From Phenylobacterium sp. (lineage in GTDB: Bacteria; Pseudomonadota; Alphaproteobacteria; Caulobacterales; Caulobacteraceae), in assembly GCF_004297125.1 (NCBI RefSeq), contig NZ_SCVD01000028.1, forward strand, positions 1 through 64,000: a stretch of 64,000 nucleotides of DNA, read 5' to 3'. Made by a program: the position numbers and the translations under genes. A model generated the notes under the pieces. It did not search any database. It was given only the letters and a program-made list of their open reading frames with translations, and had not been told where the DNA came from. Every line of letters starts with the position of its first letter. The stretch's first letter is position 1. Below, piece after piece: positions 1-8,223 of this stretch.

Positions 1-1
1 C

Positions 2-202
2 ATGCTGAAGCGCAACAACTGCGGCAAGGCGCTGGATATCGCCCGCGTCGCCCGCGACATGCACGGCGGCAACGGCATCTCGGGCGAGTACCACGTCATG
101 CGCCACGCTTCGAACCTGGAAACGGTGAACACCTACGAGGGCGCCCACGACGTCCACGCCCTCATCCTGGGCCGCGCGATCACCGGCGAGAGCGCGTTCT
201 AA
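2..202 (+). CDS. gcdH: Glutaryl-CoA dehydrogenase-like acyl-CoA dehydrogenase, C-terminal end only
   Basis: Partial gene; only the last 66 residues are inside the window. The C-terminal segment carries a conserved acyl-CoA dehydrogenase end with the stretch NTYEGAHDVHALILGRAITG, where the Glu of TYEG is at the position of the catalytic base in glutaryl-CoA dehydrogenases. That family oxidises and decarboxylates glutaryl-CoA to crotonyl-CoA in lysine/tryptophan/benzoyl-CoA catabolism using FAD. The HGGNGI segment before it is also typical. The stop is TAA at 200-202. Other acyl-CoA dehydrogenases share this end, so the exact substrate is inferred from the wording of the motif rather than proven. 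Confidence 0.8.
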   Translation: MLKRNNCGKALDIARVARDMHGGNGISGEYHVMRHASNLETVNTYEGAHDVHALILGRAITGESAF

Positions 203-724
203 GCGGCCTGATCCTCCCTCGTTTCAGGAGTGTCGGACAAGCGCTCCGCGCCGGGCGTTTCGGAGACCTTCAAGCGGGAGGCGGTGGACTGTGCGAGGAG
301 CAGCGGGCTGTCGGCCGGCGCGGAGGAGCGCCTTCGCGGAGAACCGGCTGCAGGGCCCTTCGGCCGGAGTGCCTTCGGCTACCTTGCGGGGGACCGAAGC
401 TGCGCGAAAGGCGCTCCGACGTTCGCCGAGGGCGGAGCCCTGAGCCCGGACGGCCGTGAGGCCGGCCATCCACGAAAGACTGGCGGCGAGGGGGTCAATT
501 TGCCGACCCAATCCCGCCCGGCGCAGGCGATGGGACTGCTGATCCGCCCAAGAGAGGCGTCATGCAGGAACACCCTCATCGAGAGGGCGGAGCGGCGCCT
601 GGCCAAAGGCAAGCCTGCACAAAAATCTTCTCAGCTTGAGGTGTGTCAAAGCGGTGAGCGGCAAAGTTGGGCAGTTCACCACGGGTTCCGCCTCTGGGGC
701 GCACGAGCACGAGGTGGAGGACGA
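203..724. other. Gene-poor stretch with a possible transposase (OrfA-like) remnant
   Basis: About 520 bases without a convincing intact gene. A GTG at 230 preceded by CAGGAG opens a frame whose first residues include GVSETFKREAVDCARSSGLS, which resembles the start of IS3-type OrfA helix-turn-helix transposases. The resemblance ends after about 30 residues, and the rest has no recognisable domain. The frame stays open into the downstream lipoprotein gene only because of high GC. I read it as a decayed insertion-sequence fragment, with low confidence. Confidence 0.3.
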
Positions 725-2155
725 TTGACCCGCTTGCTGCATATGCCTCTGGTGGCCATCGGCGCTGTGGCGGTCCTGCTTGCCGGCTGCGTCGCGGGTC
801 CTGACTACCGGGCGCCCACGCTTGTCGAGCTGAAGGTCCCTGACGAGTTCACGGCCGCCGCGCCGCCGACTTCCGCCGACGCTGACCTCGCCCGCTGGTG
901 GCAGGCGTTCGGCGACCCCACCCTGACCGCCCTGGTGGAACGCGGACTCGCCGCCAACCTCGACATCGACGAGGCGGGATCGCGGGTGCGGGCGGCGCGC
1001 GCCGATCTGCGAGCGGCGCGGGGCGCTCTGCTGCCAAGCCTGGAGGCGTTCGGCTCGGGAACCCGCCAGGTCGGCGAGCGTACGTCGGGCCAGACCGTCG
1101 ACCGCACCAGCTACCAGATCGGCTTCGACGCCGCCTACGAGGCCGACATCTTCGGCGGCGGACGCCGTTCGGTCGAGGCCGCCCGGGCCACGGCCGAAGG
1201 GACGCGGGCCAGTCTGCGGGCGGTCCAGCTCACCGTCGCCTCTGAGATCGCGCTCAACTATTTCGACGCCCGCGAGGCACAGGCCAGGCTGCGCATCGCC
1301 CGCGACACCCTCTCCACCCTGGACGAGACGGTGGAGATCACCGGCTGGAGGCTTAAGGCGGGCCTGGTGGGATCGCTCGACCTGGAGCAGGCGCGCCAAC
1401 TCCGCGCCCAGACCGCGGCGAGCATCCCGGCGATCGAGACGACCTACGCCGCCGCCGCCAATCGGTTGGCGGTGCTGCTGGGCGAGGCCCCGGGCGCGGT
1501 GAACGACCTGCTCGAACCCGCCGCCGAGCCGCTCAAGGCGCCGGCTGTCCTTCCCGCGGCGATCCCCGCCGAAGTGGTCCGCCGGCGGCCGGACGTGGGG
1601 CTGGCCGAACGCACCCTGGCGGCGGAGACCGCCCGCATCGGCGTCGAGGCGGCCCAGCTCTATCCGGCGCTCGTGCTCAGCGGGACCTTCTCCGGCTCGG
1701 GGGCGTCGCTGTCGAAGGCCGGGGACGACATGGCCGGCAGCCTGGTGGCCGGGATCACCGCCCCGATCTTCCACGGCGGCCAGATCCGCGCCGCGGTGGA
1801 GGCCCAGCGGGCCAGTACGGCCGGCGCCCTCGCCGCCTATCGCACCAGCGTCCTCACCGCCCTGGAGGAGACCGAGAACGCCCTCGTCTCGGTGTCCGCC
1901 GCCGACCGGCGGGAACAGGCCCTGATCGCCGCCGAGGCCGCCGCCCGCACCGCCGCCGAGATCGCCCGCATCCAGTACCGCTCCGGCCGGACCGACTTCC
2001 AGTCGCTGCTGGAATCCGAGCGCACCCTGCTCTCCAGCCAGGACAGCCTGGCCTCGGCGCGGGTCGCCAGGGCCGCCGCTGCGGTCCAGCTCTACAAGGC
2101 CCTGGGCGGCGGCTGGCAGGCCGCACCCGAGCCCTCCAGCGTCGCCGCTCCCTAG
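725..2155 (+). CDS. Outer-membrane efflux lipoprotein, NodT/TolC-like
   Basis: Outer-membrane channel of a tripartite efflux system (OEP family, about 475 aa). I place the start at TTG 725 because GGTGGAGG lies just before it and the Arg it adds gives the lipoprotein signal a charged n-region. An ATG at 743 is the alternative. The signal ends in the lipobox LAGC, followed by the family hallmark GPDYRAP. Two OEP repeats follow, with the typical ALxxxTDFQSLLESERTLLSSQDSLA-type helix near the C-terminus. NodT-type proteins usually pair with RND pumps, but here the downstream neighbours are a MacA-like adaptor and MacB-like ABC proteins, 9 nt away, so it probably serves as the TolC of that exporter. 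It may also export the peptide made by the cluster starting at 5677. Confidence 0.9.
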   Translation: MTRLLHMPLVAIGAVAVLLAGCVAGPDYRAPTLVELKVPDEFTAAAPPTSADADLARWWQAFGDPTLTALVERGLAANLDIDEAGSRVRAARADLRAARGALLPSLEAFGSGTRQVGERTSGQTVDRTSYQIGFDAAYEADIFGGGRRSVEAARATAEGTRASLRAVQLTVASEIALNYFDAREAQARLRIARDTLSTLDETVEITGWRLKAGLVGSLDLEQARQLRAQTAASIPAIETTYAAAANRLAVLLGEAPGAVNDLLEPAAEPLKAPAVLPAAIPAEVVRRRPDVGLAERTLAAETARIGVEAAQLYPALVLSGTFSGSGASLSKAGDDMAGSLVAGITAPIFHGGQIRAAVEAQRASTAGALAAYRTSVLTALEETENALVSVSAADRREQALIAAEAAARTAAEIARIQYRSGRTDFQSLLESERTLLSSQDSLASARVARAAAAVQLYKALGGGWQAAPEPSSVAAP

Positions 2156-2164
2156 AGGACTCCC

Positions 2165-3466
2165 ATGGACCAGACCATCGGCGCGCGCGCCAAGATCGAC
2201 AGCTTCCTGGGCGTGAAGCCCGGCTCGCGCCGGCCTCGAGCGCTGATGGTCGCCGCCCTGGTCGTGGGCGTGGCGTCGGCCCTGCTGATCTTCCTCCTGC
2301 TCCGCGGTTCGGGCGACGAGCCCCGCTTCGCCACCGCCGCCGTCGAGCGCGGCGACCTTCGGGTGACCGTCTCGGCGACCGGCAACCTCGCCCCCACCAA
2401 CGAGGTGGAGGTCGGCTCCGAGCTCTCGGGCATCGTCAGCGCGGTCTATGTCGACAACAACGACCGCGTGACCAAGGGCCAGATCCTGGCCCGGCTAGAC
2501 ACCTCCCGCCTGGAGGATACGGTCCGCGAGAGCGAAGCCGGCCTGGCTTCGGCGCAGGCCAGCGTCGCCCAGGCCCAGGCCACCCTGACCGAGACGCGCG
2601 CGAGCCTCGGCCGCATGGAGGAGGTCTATCGACTGTCCGCCGGCAAGGCGCCCTCCGCCACCGAGCTGGACGTCGCCCGCGCCGAACAGGCCCGCGCCGC
2701 GGCCAACCTGCGCGCCGCCCAGGCCGCCGTCGGCCAGGCCCGGGCGAGCCTGTCGTCCAACCGCACTCAACTCTCGAAGGCCTCGATCCGCTCGCCGGTG
2801 AACGGCGTCGTGCTGTCGCGCGATGTGGAACCCGGCTCCACCGTGGCCGCGACCCTGAACGCCCCCGTGCTGTTCACCCTGGCCGAGGACCTCTCGAAGA
2901 TGCAGCTCGAGGTGAAGGTCGACGAGGCCGACGTGGGCCAGGTGAAGGACGGCCAGAAGGCCACCTTCCAGGTCGACGCCTATCCCGGCCGGACCTTCAA
3001 CGCCGTGGTCAAGCGTCTGGACGTGGGCTCTACCACCACCACGAGCTCCAGCGGCTCAGGCCAGGTGGTGGCCTATACGGCGGTGCTGACCGCCGAGAAC
3101 CCCGACCTCGCGCTCCGTCCCGGCATGACCGGCACGGCCGCCATCGTGGCGACGGAGAAGGCGAACGTCCTGCTGGTTCCGAACGCCGCCCTGCGCTTCA
3201 CGCCGTCGGCGACCGCCGTGGCTGCGAGCGGCGGGGCGACCAGCATGCTGCTGCCGCGGGGGATGCGCCAACAGGGCAAGGCGGCCGACGTCGCCATCGG
3301 ACGCGGAAGCCGCCAGACGCTCTACGTCCTGCAGGACGATGGCGAGCTGCAGGCAATTTCGGTCCAGGCCGGCGACAGCAACGGCAGCCAGACCGAGGTC
3401 GCCGGCGACGGACTGAGGGCCGGGATGAAGGTCGTCACCGGCCAGCTCGCCGGGGCGGCGCAATGA
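2165..3466 (+). CDS. MacA-like periplasmic adaptor (membrane fusion protein)
   Basis: Adaptor that links an inner-membrane ABC permease to an outer-membrane channel. It has an N-terminal cytoplasmic tail, one membrane anchor at about residues 27-48, a lipoyl half (SATGNLAP...GSELSGIVSAVYVDNND), a long Ala/Gln-rich alpha-helical hairpin at about 115-205, the second lipoyl half (IRSPVNGVVLSRDVEPGSTV) and a beta-barrel/membrane-proximal domain. The length of 433 aa is normal for MacA/HlyD. The start is ATG 2165 with GAGG six bases upstream. It overlaps the next gene by 4 bases (ATGA). Its substrate cannot be read from the sequence; macrolide-type drugs or a small peptide are both possible. Confidence 0.92.
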   Translation: MDQTIGARAKIDSFLGVKPGSRRPRALMVAALVVGVASALLIFLLLRGSGDEPRFATAAVERGDLRVTVSATGNLAPTNEVEVGSELSGIVSAVYVDNNDRVTKGQILARLDTSRLEDTVRESEAGLASAQASVAQAQATLTETRASLGRMEEVYRLSAGKAPSATELDVARAEQARAAANLRAAQAAVGQARASLSSNRTQLSKASIRSPVNGVVLSRDVEPGSTVAATLNAPVLFTLAEDLSKMQLEVKVDEADVGQVKDGQKATFQVDAYPGRTFNAVVKRLDVGSTTTTSSSGSGQVVAYTAVLTAENPDLALRPGMTGTAAIVATEKANVLLVPNAALRFTPSATAVAASGGATSMLLPRGMRQQGKAADVAIGRGSRQTLYVLQDDGELQAISVQAGDSNGSQTEVAGDGLRAGMKVVTGQLAGAAQ

Positions 3467-4179
3467 CGGCCGAGCCGCTGATCTCGCTGCGCGGCGTCAC
3501 CAAGACGTTCGGCAACGGCGAGGCGGCTTTCCAGGCGCTGAAGGGCATAGACCTGGACGTCCAGACGGGCGACTTCGTGGCGGTGATGGGCCCATCCGGC
3601 TCGGGCAAGTCCACGATGATGAACATCCTGGGCTGCCTCGATACGCCCACGAGCGGCGAGTACGTCTTCAAGGGCGTCCACGTGGAGCAGCTCGACAGGG
3701 ACCAGCGGGCCCTGCTGCGGCGGCGCTATCTCGGCTTCATCTTCCAGGGCTACAACCTGCTCGCCCGGACCAGCGCGCTCGAGAACGTCGAGCTGCCGCT
3801 GCTCTACCGCGGCGAGCCGAAGCGGACCCGCCGGGACACCGCGATGGACGCCCTGCGGAAGGTCGGGCTGGAGGACTGGTCGCACCACACCCCCGCGGAG
3901 CTCTCCGGCGGCCAGCAGCAGCGGGTCGCGATCGCCCGAGCGATCGTCACCCAGCCCGACGTGCTGCTCGCCGACGAGCCCACCGGCAACCTCGACACCG
4001 AGCGCTCGCTCGAGATCATGCGGCTGCTCGAACGATTCAACGACGAGTCCGGGATCACCATCCTGATGGTGACCCACGAGCCGGACATGGCGGCCTTCGC
4101 GCACACCACCGTGAAGTTCCGCGACGGCCTGGTTGAGGCGGTCGAGGTCGGTCGGCCCCGCGCCGGAGCCGTTCCATGA
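3463..4179 (+). CDS. MacB/LolD-like ABC transporter ATP-binding protein
   Basis: A 238-aa ATPase subunit. It has Walker A GPSGSGKST, Q-loop FIFQGYNLL, signature LSGGQQQRVAIARAI, Walker B VLLADEPTGNLD, and the switch His in MVTHEPDMA. The FNLL/LL-type Q-loop and the gene order place it in the MacB/LolD (type VII, mechanotransmission) group. In MacB proper the ATPase is fused to the permease; here they are separate overlapping genes. The overlap with both neighbours (ATGA each) implies translational coupling and fixed stoichiometry. It drives movement in the periplasm rather than transport across the inner membrane. Confidence 0.93.
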   Translation: MTAEPLISLRGVTKTFGNGEAAFQALKGIDLDVQTGDFVAVMGPSGSGKSTMMNILGCLDTPTSGEYVFKGVHVEQLDRDQRALLRRRYLGFIFQGYNLLARTSALENVELPLLYRGEPKRTRRDTAMDALRKVGLEDWSHHTPAELSGGQQQRVAIARAIVTQPDVLLADEPTGNLDTERSLEIMRLLERFNDESGITILMVTHEPDMAAFAHTTVKFRDGLVEAVEVGRPRAGAVP

Positions 4180-5396
4180 ACGCCGTCCTGATCACCACCT
4201 TCGCCCTGGCGCTCCGGGAGATCCGCCGGCACCTGATGCGCTCGTTCCTGACCGTGCTCGGGATCGTCATCGGCGTGGGCTCAGTGGTCACCATGGTGAC
4301 GCTGGGCAACGGGACGACCGCCGCCGTCCAGGAGCAGATCTCCAGCCTCGGCGCCAACATCCTGCAGATCCGCCCCGGCCAGGGGTTCGGTCGCGGCGGC
4401 GGCGGCGGCGCGCAGCCGCGGTCCTTCGATGCCGCCGACATCGAGGCGCTCCGGCAGCAGGTGGCCGGCCTGGTGTCGGTCGCCCCCCTGGTTCAGTCGT
4501 CCGGCCTGGCGGTCCGCAACGCGGCCAACTGGTCGACCACCGTCTACGGCACCAGCAACGACTACCTGAAGGCCCAGTCGTGGAGCATGGCTAAGGGACG
4601 CACCTTCACGCCGGCCGAGGAGCAGGCCGGCAAGACGGTGTGCGTCATCGGCTCCACCGTCCGACGCAATCTCTTCCGCGAAGAGGAGCCGGTGGGCCAA
4701 TCCATCCGCGTCCGAGACCTCTCGTGCGAGGTCGTGGGCGCGCTGGCGACGCGCGGGTCCAGCATGGGCCCGATGGACCAGGACGACGTGGTGATCATGC
4801 CGGTGAAGGCCGTGCAGCGCCGGATCACCGGCAACCAGGACGTCAGCATGATCATGGTCTCGGTAGACCCGGCCTACGATTCCAAGACCGTTCAGGCCTC
4901 TATCAAGTCGCTGCTGCGCGAGCGCCGCCGGCTACAGCCGACCGAGGCGGACGACTTCAACATCTTCGACACCCAGCAGATCTCGGAGACCCTGCAGAGC
5001 ACGACCCAAATGCTGACCGGCCTGTTGGGCGCCGTGGCCGCGGTCAGCCTGCTGGTGGGCGGCATCGGGATCATGAACATCATGCTGGTCTCGGTGACCG
5101 AGCGCACCCGCGAGATCGGCATCCGCCTGGCCATCGGCGCGCTCGGGCGCGAGGTCCTGCTCCAGTTCCTGGTGGAGGCCGTGGTGCTGGCGAGCCTGGG
5201 CGGCCTGCTGGGCTTGACGCTGGCCCTGGGCGCAAGCCTGCTCCTCGCGCCGATGCTGCAGGTCCCCTACATCTTCGATCCGACCATCAACCTGGTCGCT
5301 TTCTTCTTCTCGGCCCTGATCGGGGTGCTGTTCGGCTATTTCCCCGCCCGCCGAGCCGCGCGGCTCAACCCGATGGACGCGCTTCGTCACGAGTAG
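4176..5396 (+). CDS. MacB-like ABC transporter permease (FtsX domain)
   Basis: A 406-aa permease with the MacB topology: TM1 near residues 24-48, a large periplasmic domain (MacB_PCD, about 50-260), then three C-terminal helices in the FtsX domain. The conserved stretch GGIGIMNIMLVSVTERTREI is the MacB signature, and the protein ends in GYFPARRAARLNPMDALRHE, the family's typical C-terminus. It is the last gene of the four-gene exporter operon; 280 bases separate it from the peptide precursor at 5677. The periplasmic domain contains a short Gly-rich loop (positions about 70-76). Function: ATP-powered extrusion of a periplasmic substrate through the NodT-like channel. Confidence 0.93.
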   Translation: MNAVLITTFALALREIRRHLMRSFLTVLGIVIGVGSVVTMVTLGNGTTAAVQEQISSLGANILQIRPGQGFGRGGGGGAQPRSFDAADIEALRQQVAGLVSVAPLVQSSGLAVRNAANWSTTVYGTSNDYLKAQSWSMAKGRTFTPAEEQAGKTVCVIGSTVRRNLFREEEPVGQSIRVRDLSCEVVGALATRGSSMGPMDQDDVVIMPVKAVQRRITGNQDVSMIMVSVDPAYDSKTVQASIKSLLRERRRLQPTEADDFNIFDTQQISETLQSTTQMLTGLLGAVAAVSLLVGGIGIMNIMLVSVTERTREIGIRLAIGALGREVLLQFLVEAVVLASLGGLLGLTLALGASLLLAPMLQVPYIFDPTINLVAFFFSALIGVLFGYFPARRAARLNPMDALRHE

Positions 5397-5548
5397 CATT
5401 CGGAGGCCTCATAGGCCCTGGTTGTCGCTCTCGCCAAAGCTGGTGAACAGCACGTCTTCCTGCTCGCCGCACGTTTGGTCGAACCTGCGTCTGGCCGCCC
5501 TAAGATGGTCGCGGCCCTCGCGGCCGCCCGGGGGAACCCGTCGCTGAC

Positions 5549-5564
5549 CGTGACTCAGGTCACA
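5549..5564. promoter_or_regulatory. CRP-type operator upstream of the RiPP precursor
   Basis: CGTGA-N6-TCACA differs by one base from the CRP consensus TGTGA-N6-TCACA, and its inner 14 bases form a perfect inverted repeat (GTGAC-N4-GTCAC, 5550-5563). It lies 112 bases before the precursor start. Eleven palindromic bases, GTTCGTCGAAC, follow at 5567-5577, and GTCGAACCTG occurs twice (5478-5487 and 5571-5580). I see no clear -35/-10 pair, so the promoter position is unknown. Binding by a CRP/FNR-family protein is inference. Confidence 0.5.
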
Positions 5565-5676
5565 TCGTTCGTCGAACCTGATCACATTCTGATGATAGCG
5601 GCCCGGACCCGTTTCAGTGACGGTGCTCCTGCGATACAACCGGAGGGTTCGGGAGTGCAATCAGCAGGAGCGGGCC

Positions 5677-5895
5677 ATGGCCGACTTCAATCCGAAAACG
5701 ATGACCGTGAAGGAACTCAAGAACGCCTCCGTTGAGACCCTCAAAACGGAACTACCCAATCTCGCGAATGCGCTCGGAGTGTCGCCCGGCGAACTCTTCA
5801 GGGCGCTGTCCGGTAGCAGCGCGGACGATCGCGCGATCGGCGACCTGCAGAACATGCGGCGGCTCGCAGACTGCTGCAGTTCGGACAACTGGTAG
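5677..5895 (+). CDS. Putative RiPP precursor peptide, 72 aa
   Basis: Small gene with a good ribosome site (AGGAG at 5666-5670, six bases before ATG 5677); the frame remains open upstream, but the SD and the leader-like start favour this Met. Residues 7-46 form an acidic/basic amphipathic leader (TVKELKNASVETLKTELPNL, then NALGVSPGELFRALSG), after which a Gly/Ser/Asp linker leads to MRRLADCCSSDNW at the C-terminus. The only two cysteines are adjacent (C66, C67) and sit six residues from the end, typical of a modified core. It directly precedes a LanB-like enzyme, three radical SAM enzymes and a JmjC oxygenase. I recognise no known precursor family. Likely modified residues are C66/C67, S68/S69, D65/D70/N71 and W72. 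The cleavage site is not evident, although R61-R62 and G46 are candidates. Confidence 0.75.
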   Translation: MADFNPKTMTVKELKNASVETLKTELPNLANALGVSPGELFRALSGSSADDRAIGDLQNMRRLADCCSSDNW

Positions 5896-5899
5896 TTGC

Positions 5900-5921
5900 G
5901 GTTCGCTCCCTTGAGCGAACC
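5900..5921. terminator. Hairpin just after the precursor gene
   Basis: Perfect 9-bp stem (GGTTCGCTC and GAGCGAACC) with a CCTT loop, starting four bases after the precursor stop. No T-run follows, so it is unlikely to be a full intrinsic terminator. It fits better as a partial attenuator or mRNA-stabilising hairpin that keeps precursor message more abundant than the enzyme message, as often seen in RiPP operons. Confidence 0.6.
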
Positions 5922-6081
5922 TGTATTGGGCTTGGCGGCACGCATCTCGCGCTGAGGCGCGTGATGCCGCCGCCGCCGCCCTTCGTTTCAGTCTGAGACC
6001 CGCTGGCGGAACACGCCGCGGCTCGTTGTTCGGAACGATCTCCACCTCCGGAGAGCGGTCGCGGCGTGCTGGTCATAACTC

Positions 6082-8223
6082 ATGCTCCCGAGCCTTCTGA
6101 TCGGCGCCCGCCAGCGGTTTCATTCGGACTTCATCTGGCGAAGCACCGGCTTCGCACTCGAGACCCTGGAAGAGTTCGCCATGGATGAATTCGCCGAGGA
6201 GCTTCGACGGTTGACATCCGGGCCACCGCTCCAGCCCCGCGCCTATGCGGGCGATGTCCCAGCAGGCTTCGCGGCGCGGTTTGAGCAGCGCTTCGCCACC
6301 TTGAGGAAGCGCCTTCACGCGGTCGCGGGCTCGGTGCGGGTCCAAATGGCCGTGGCGTCCTCGTCGCCCACCGCCGCCGAGCAGCTGCGGTTCCCCGCCG
6401 AGGCGGCCAGGGCGCGCAGGACAAGCGCCATCCGCCGCCGCGAGCGGCTCGGCATGCGCTACCTGCAACGGCTGACCACCAAGTGCGAGACCTCGGCTTT
6501 TTTCGGGCCCATCGCGACGGGCCGGTTTTGCCGAACCGACACGCTGGTCGATCTGGAGCACCACCCGGGCGGCTACCGTGGCGCGGGGTATGTGGGGGAA
6601 CGGTTTCTTGGCGGAATCCTCCGGCAGCTCCGGCAGGACCCAGGCGTGCTGAGCGGACTGTCCGTTCGCCGCCGCAGCGGCGTGGCGTTCGCCGCGTCCG
6701 ACATCGTCGTGCATCCTCGGTTCGGCGCCTTGCGCCTCGACCTCCGAGCTGTACGAGCTCTCGCCGAGGCAGCGCAGCCAGTTCGAGTCGAGGACCTGCT
6801 GCGACATTGGCGCGGCGAACGTCAGACCGGATTGGTCGCCCTGTTCGCGCTGGTCGAGCTCGGCCTGATGAGCGACGACCTCGAGGCAGCCTGGCATGCG
6901 ACCGACCCCGTGGTTGCGCTCCGGTCCCATGTAGCGCGAAGCGCCGAGCGGTCGGCGCTGACCACCCTGCTCGATCTCCTGGACGAGGCCCTCGCCACCT
7001 GGCCCCGCGCCGACGCACTCGCCAAAGGCAAGACCTTGGCGGCGCTCAACTTGGCGGGACATGCGTGCGGTGTGGCGCCCGTCGAGGGGGGCGCGCGCTT
7101 CTACGGCGGGCACCTGCCCGTCTTCGAGGACGGATTCGCCGCCGACAACCGGCTTTGCATCGATGAAGCCTGGGCCGATCCGTTTCTGCACGACCTGGCG
7201 GGCGTCATCAGAGCGTCGGTCGCCGCGGACGCCGCGTGCGCCGGGGCGACCCGTCGGCGGGTCGCGCGACAGATGGCGCGGGCGGGGGTGCGCCGCATCG
7301 GCCTCGCCGACTTCCTTCAGCGCTTTCCCGGCGCCGGTGAAGGCGTCCAGAACGGGAATGACGGGGCCGCCTCGGCGCGCTCCCAGGCGGTCATCACCAG
7401 CCCCGATGTCCTGATCGCCGCGCACGACCTGGAAGGAGTTCGCCGCGGCGACTGCGAATGGATTCTGTCGGAGTGTCACAGCAGCGTGGCCGCCGCGAGC
7501 TTCTTCATCCGGCCGATGCCGGGCGCAGCCGGATGGCTGGACGGAATCGACCGGTTCCTCGCCAGTCGGTTCACGCGCTCAGCCCTGATCGCCCTGACCG
7601 GCGCGCGGGACAACAAGACCGCCTTCACCGGCGTCCTGCGGAGCGCGCGCTATCTCGAGACTGGGCTTTCGGCGCACCCGGACGCGAACACCATTCAGAG
7701 CTCAGAACTGGATGTCGTCGCCGAAGACGACCTGCGTCTGGTCCTGCGGGATACGGGGCGGCCCCTAACGCTGCTGCCCGGCCATCCCCCCGGCACGGCG
7801 CCGGGGCTCGATTGCTTCCGCACGCCGCGCTACGCACCCCTCCAAAGCGAGTCGGCTTCTAATGCGCGCGCGCGCCACGGCCGGGTCGTCTACCGACGCG
7901 CCCGCTGGACCGTTGAGGCCGACGCCCTGCCGCCACCGGGCTCGGACGTCCTTGAGGTCTTCTGCTGGGGCCAATTCACGCGGCAGGCCTATGGGCTGCC
8001 GCGCTGGATTTTCGTGCGCGCGCCCTCTGAACGGAAGCCGCTCTGCATCGATCTCTCCAATCCGTTCCTGTGCGAGGAACTTCACGCCCTGCTGCGCCGC
8101 GACGGTGCGCTCTCCGTCGAGGAGATGCACCCCGCGCCGACCGATGCGTGGGTGCGCGGCGCGGACGGACGATACCTGGGCGAACTTCGTCTCCTCTATG
8201 CGGACGAGGGAGCGGCCGCATGA
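6082..8223 (+). CDS. Short LanB-like enzyme (lantibiotic dehydratase N-terminal domain, no elimination domain)
   Basis: A 713-aa protein of the Lant_dehydr_N type. Recognisable landmarks are FIWRSTGFALETLEEFA at the N-terminus (about 17-33), YLQRLTTKCETSAFFGPIA (about 126-144), ILSECHSS near 465, LRLVLRDTGRPLTLLPG near 550 and PRWIFVRAPSERKPLCIDL near 640. Full-length LanB enzymes have about 300 further residues (SpaB_C) that eliminate glutamate; these are absent here and no partner gene follows. It may therefore be a glutamyl-tRNA-dependent transferase only, or a PEARL that adds an amino acid to the precursor C-terminus. The start at 6082 keeps the conserved N-terminal motif; ATG 6181 has a better SD (GGAAGAG) but would delete it. 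The stop overlaps the next gene (ATGA). Confidence 0.8.
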   Translation: MLPSLLIGARQRFHSDFIWRSTGFALETLEEFAMDEFAEELRRLTSGPPLQPRAYAGDVPAGFAARFEQRFATLRKRLHAVAGSVRVQMAVASSSPTAAEQLRFPAEAARARRTSAIRRRERLGMRYLQRLTTKCETSAFFGPIATGRFCRTDTLVDLEHHPGGYRGAGYVGERFLGGILRQLRQDPGVLSGLSVRRRSGVAFAASDIVVHPRFGALRLDLRAVRALAEAAQPVRVEDLLRHWRGERQTGLVALFALVELGLMSDDLEAAWHATDPVVALRSHVARSAERSALTTLLDLLDEALATWPRADALAKGKTLAALNLAGHACGVAPVEGGARFYGGHLPVFEDGFAADNRLCIDEAWADPFLHDLAGVIRASVAADAACAGATRRRVARQMARAGVRRIGLADFLQRFPGAGEGVQNGNDGAASARSQAVITSPDVLIAAHDLEGVRRGDCEWILSECHSSVAAASFFIRPMPGAAGWLDGIDRFLASRFTRSALIALTGARDNKTAFTGVLRSARYLETGLSAHPDANTIQSSELDVVAEDDLRLVLRDTGRPLTLLPGHPPGTAPGLDCFRTPRYAPLQSESASNARARHGRVVYRRARWTVEADALPPPGSDVLEVFCWGQFTRQAYGLPRWIFVRAPSERKPLCIDLSNPFLCEELHALLRRDGALSVEEMHPAPTDAWVRGADGRYLGELRLLYADEGAAA

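Noticed and set aside
230..724. N-terminal extension of the NodT-like protein back to GTG 230
   Set aside because: The lipoprotein signal starts at 725 with its own ribosome site; the extension would bury it inside the protein.
5397..5676. Extra small gene upstream of the precursor (frame 5475-5735)
   Set aside because: The frame overlaps the precursor start, has no SD and shows no family; the region looks regulatory instead.
6181..6200. ATG 6181 as start of the LanB-like gene
   Set aside because: It has a good SD but would delete the conserved N-terminal FIWRSTGF segment; kept as alternative only.
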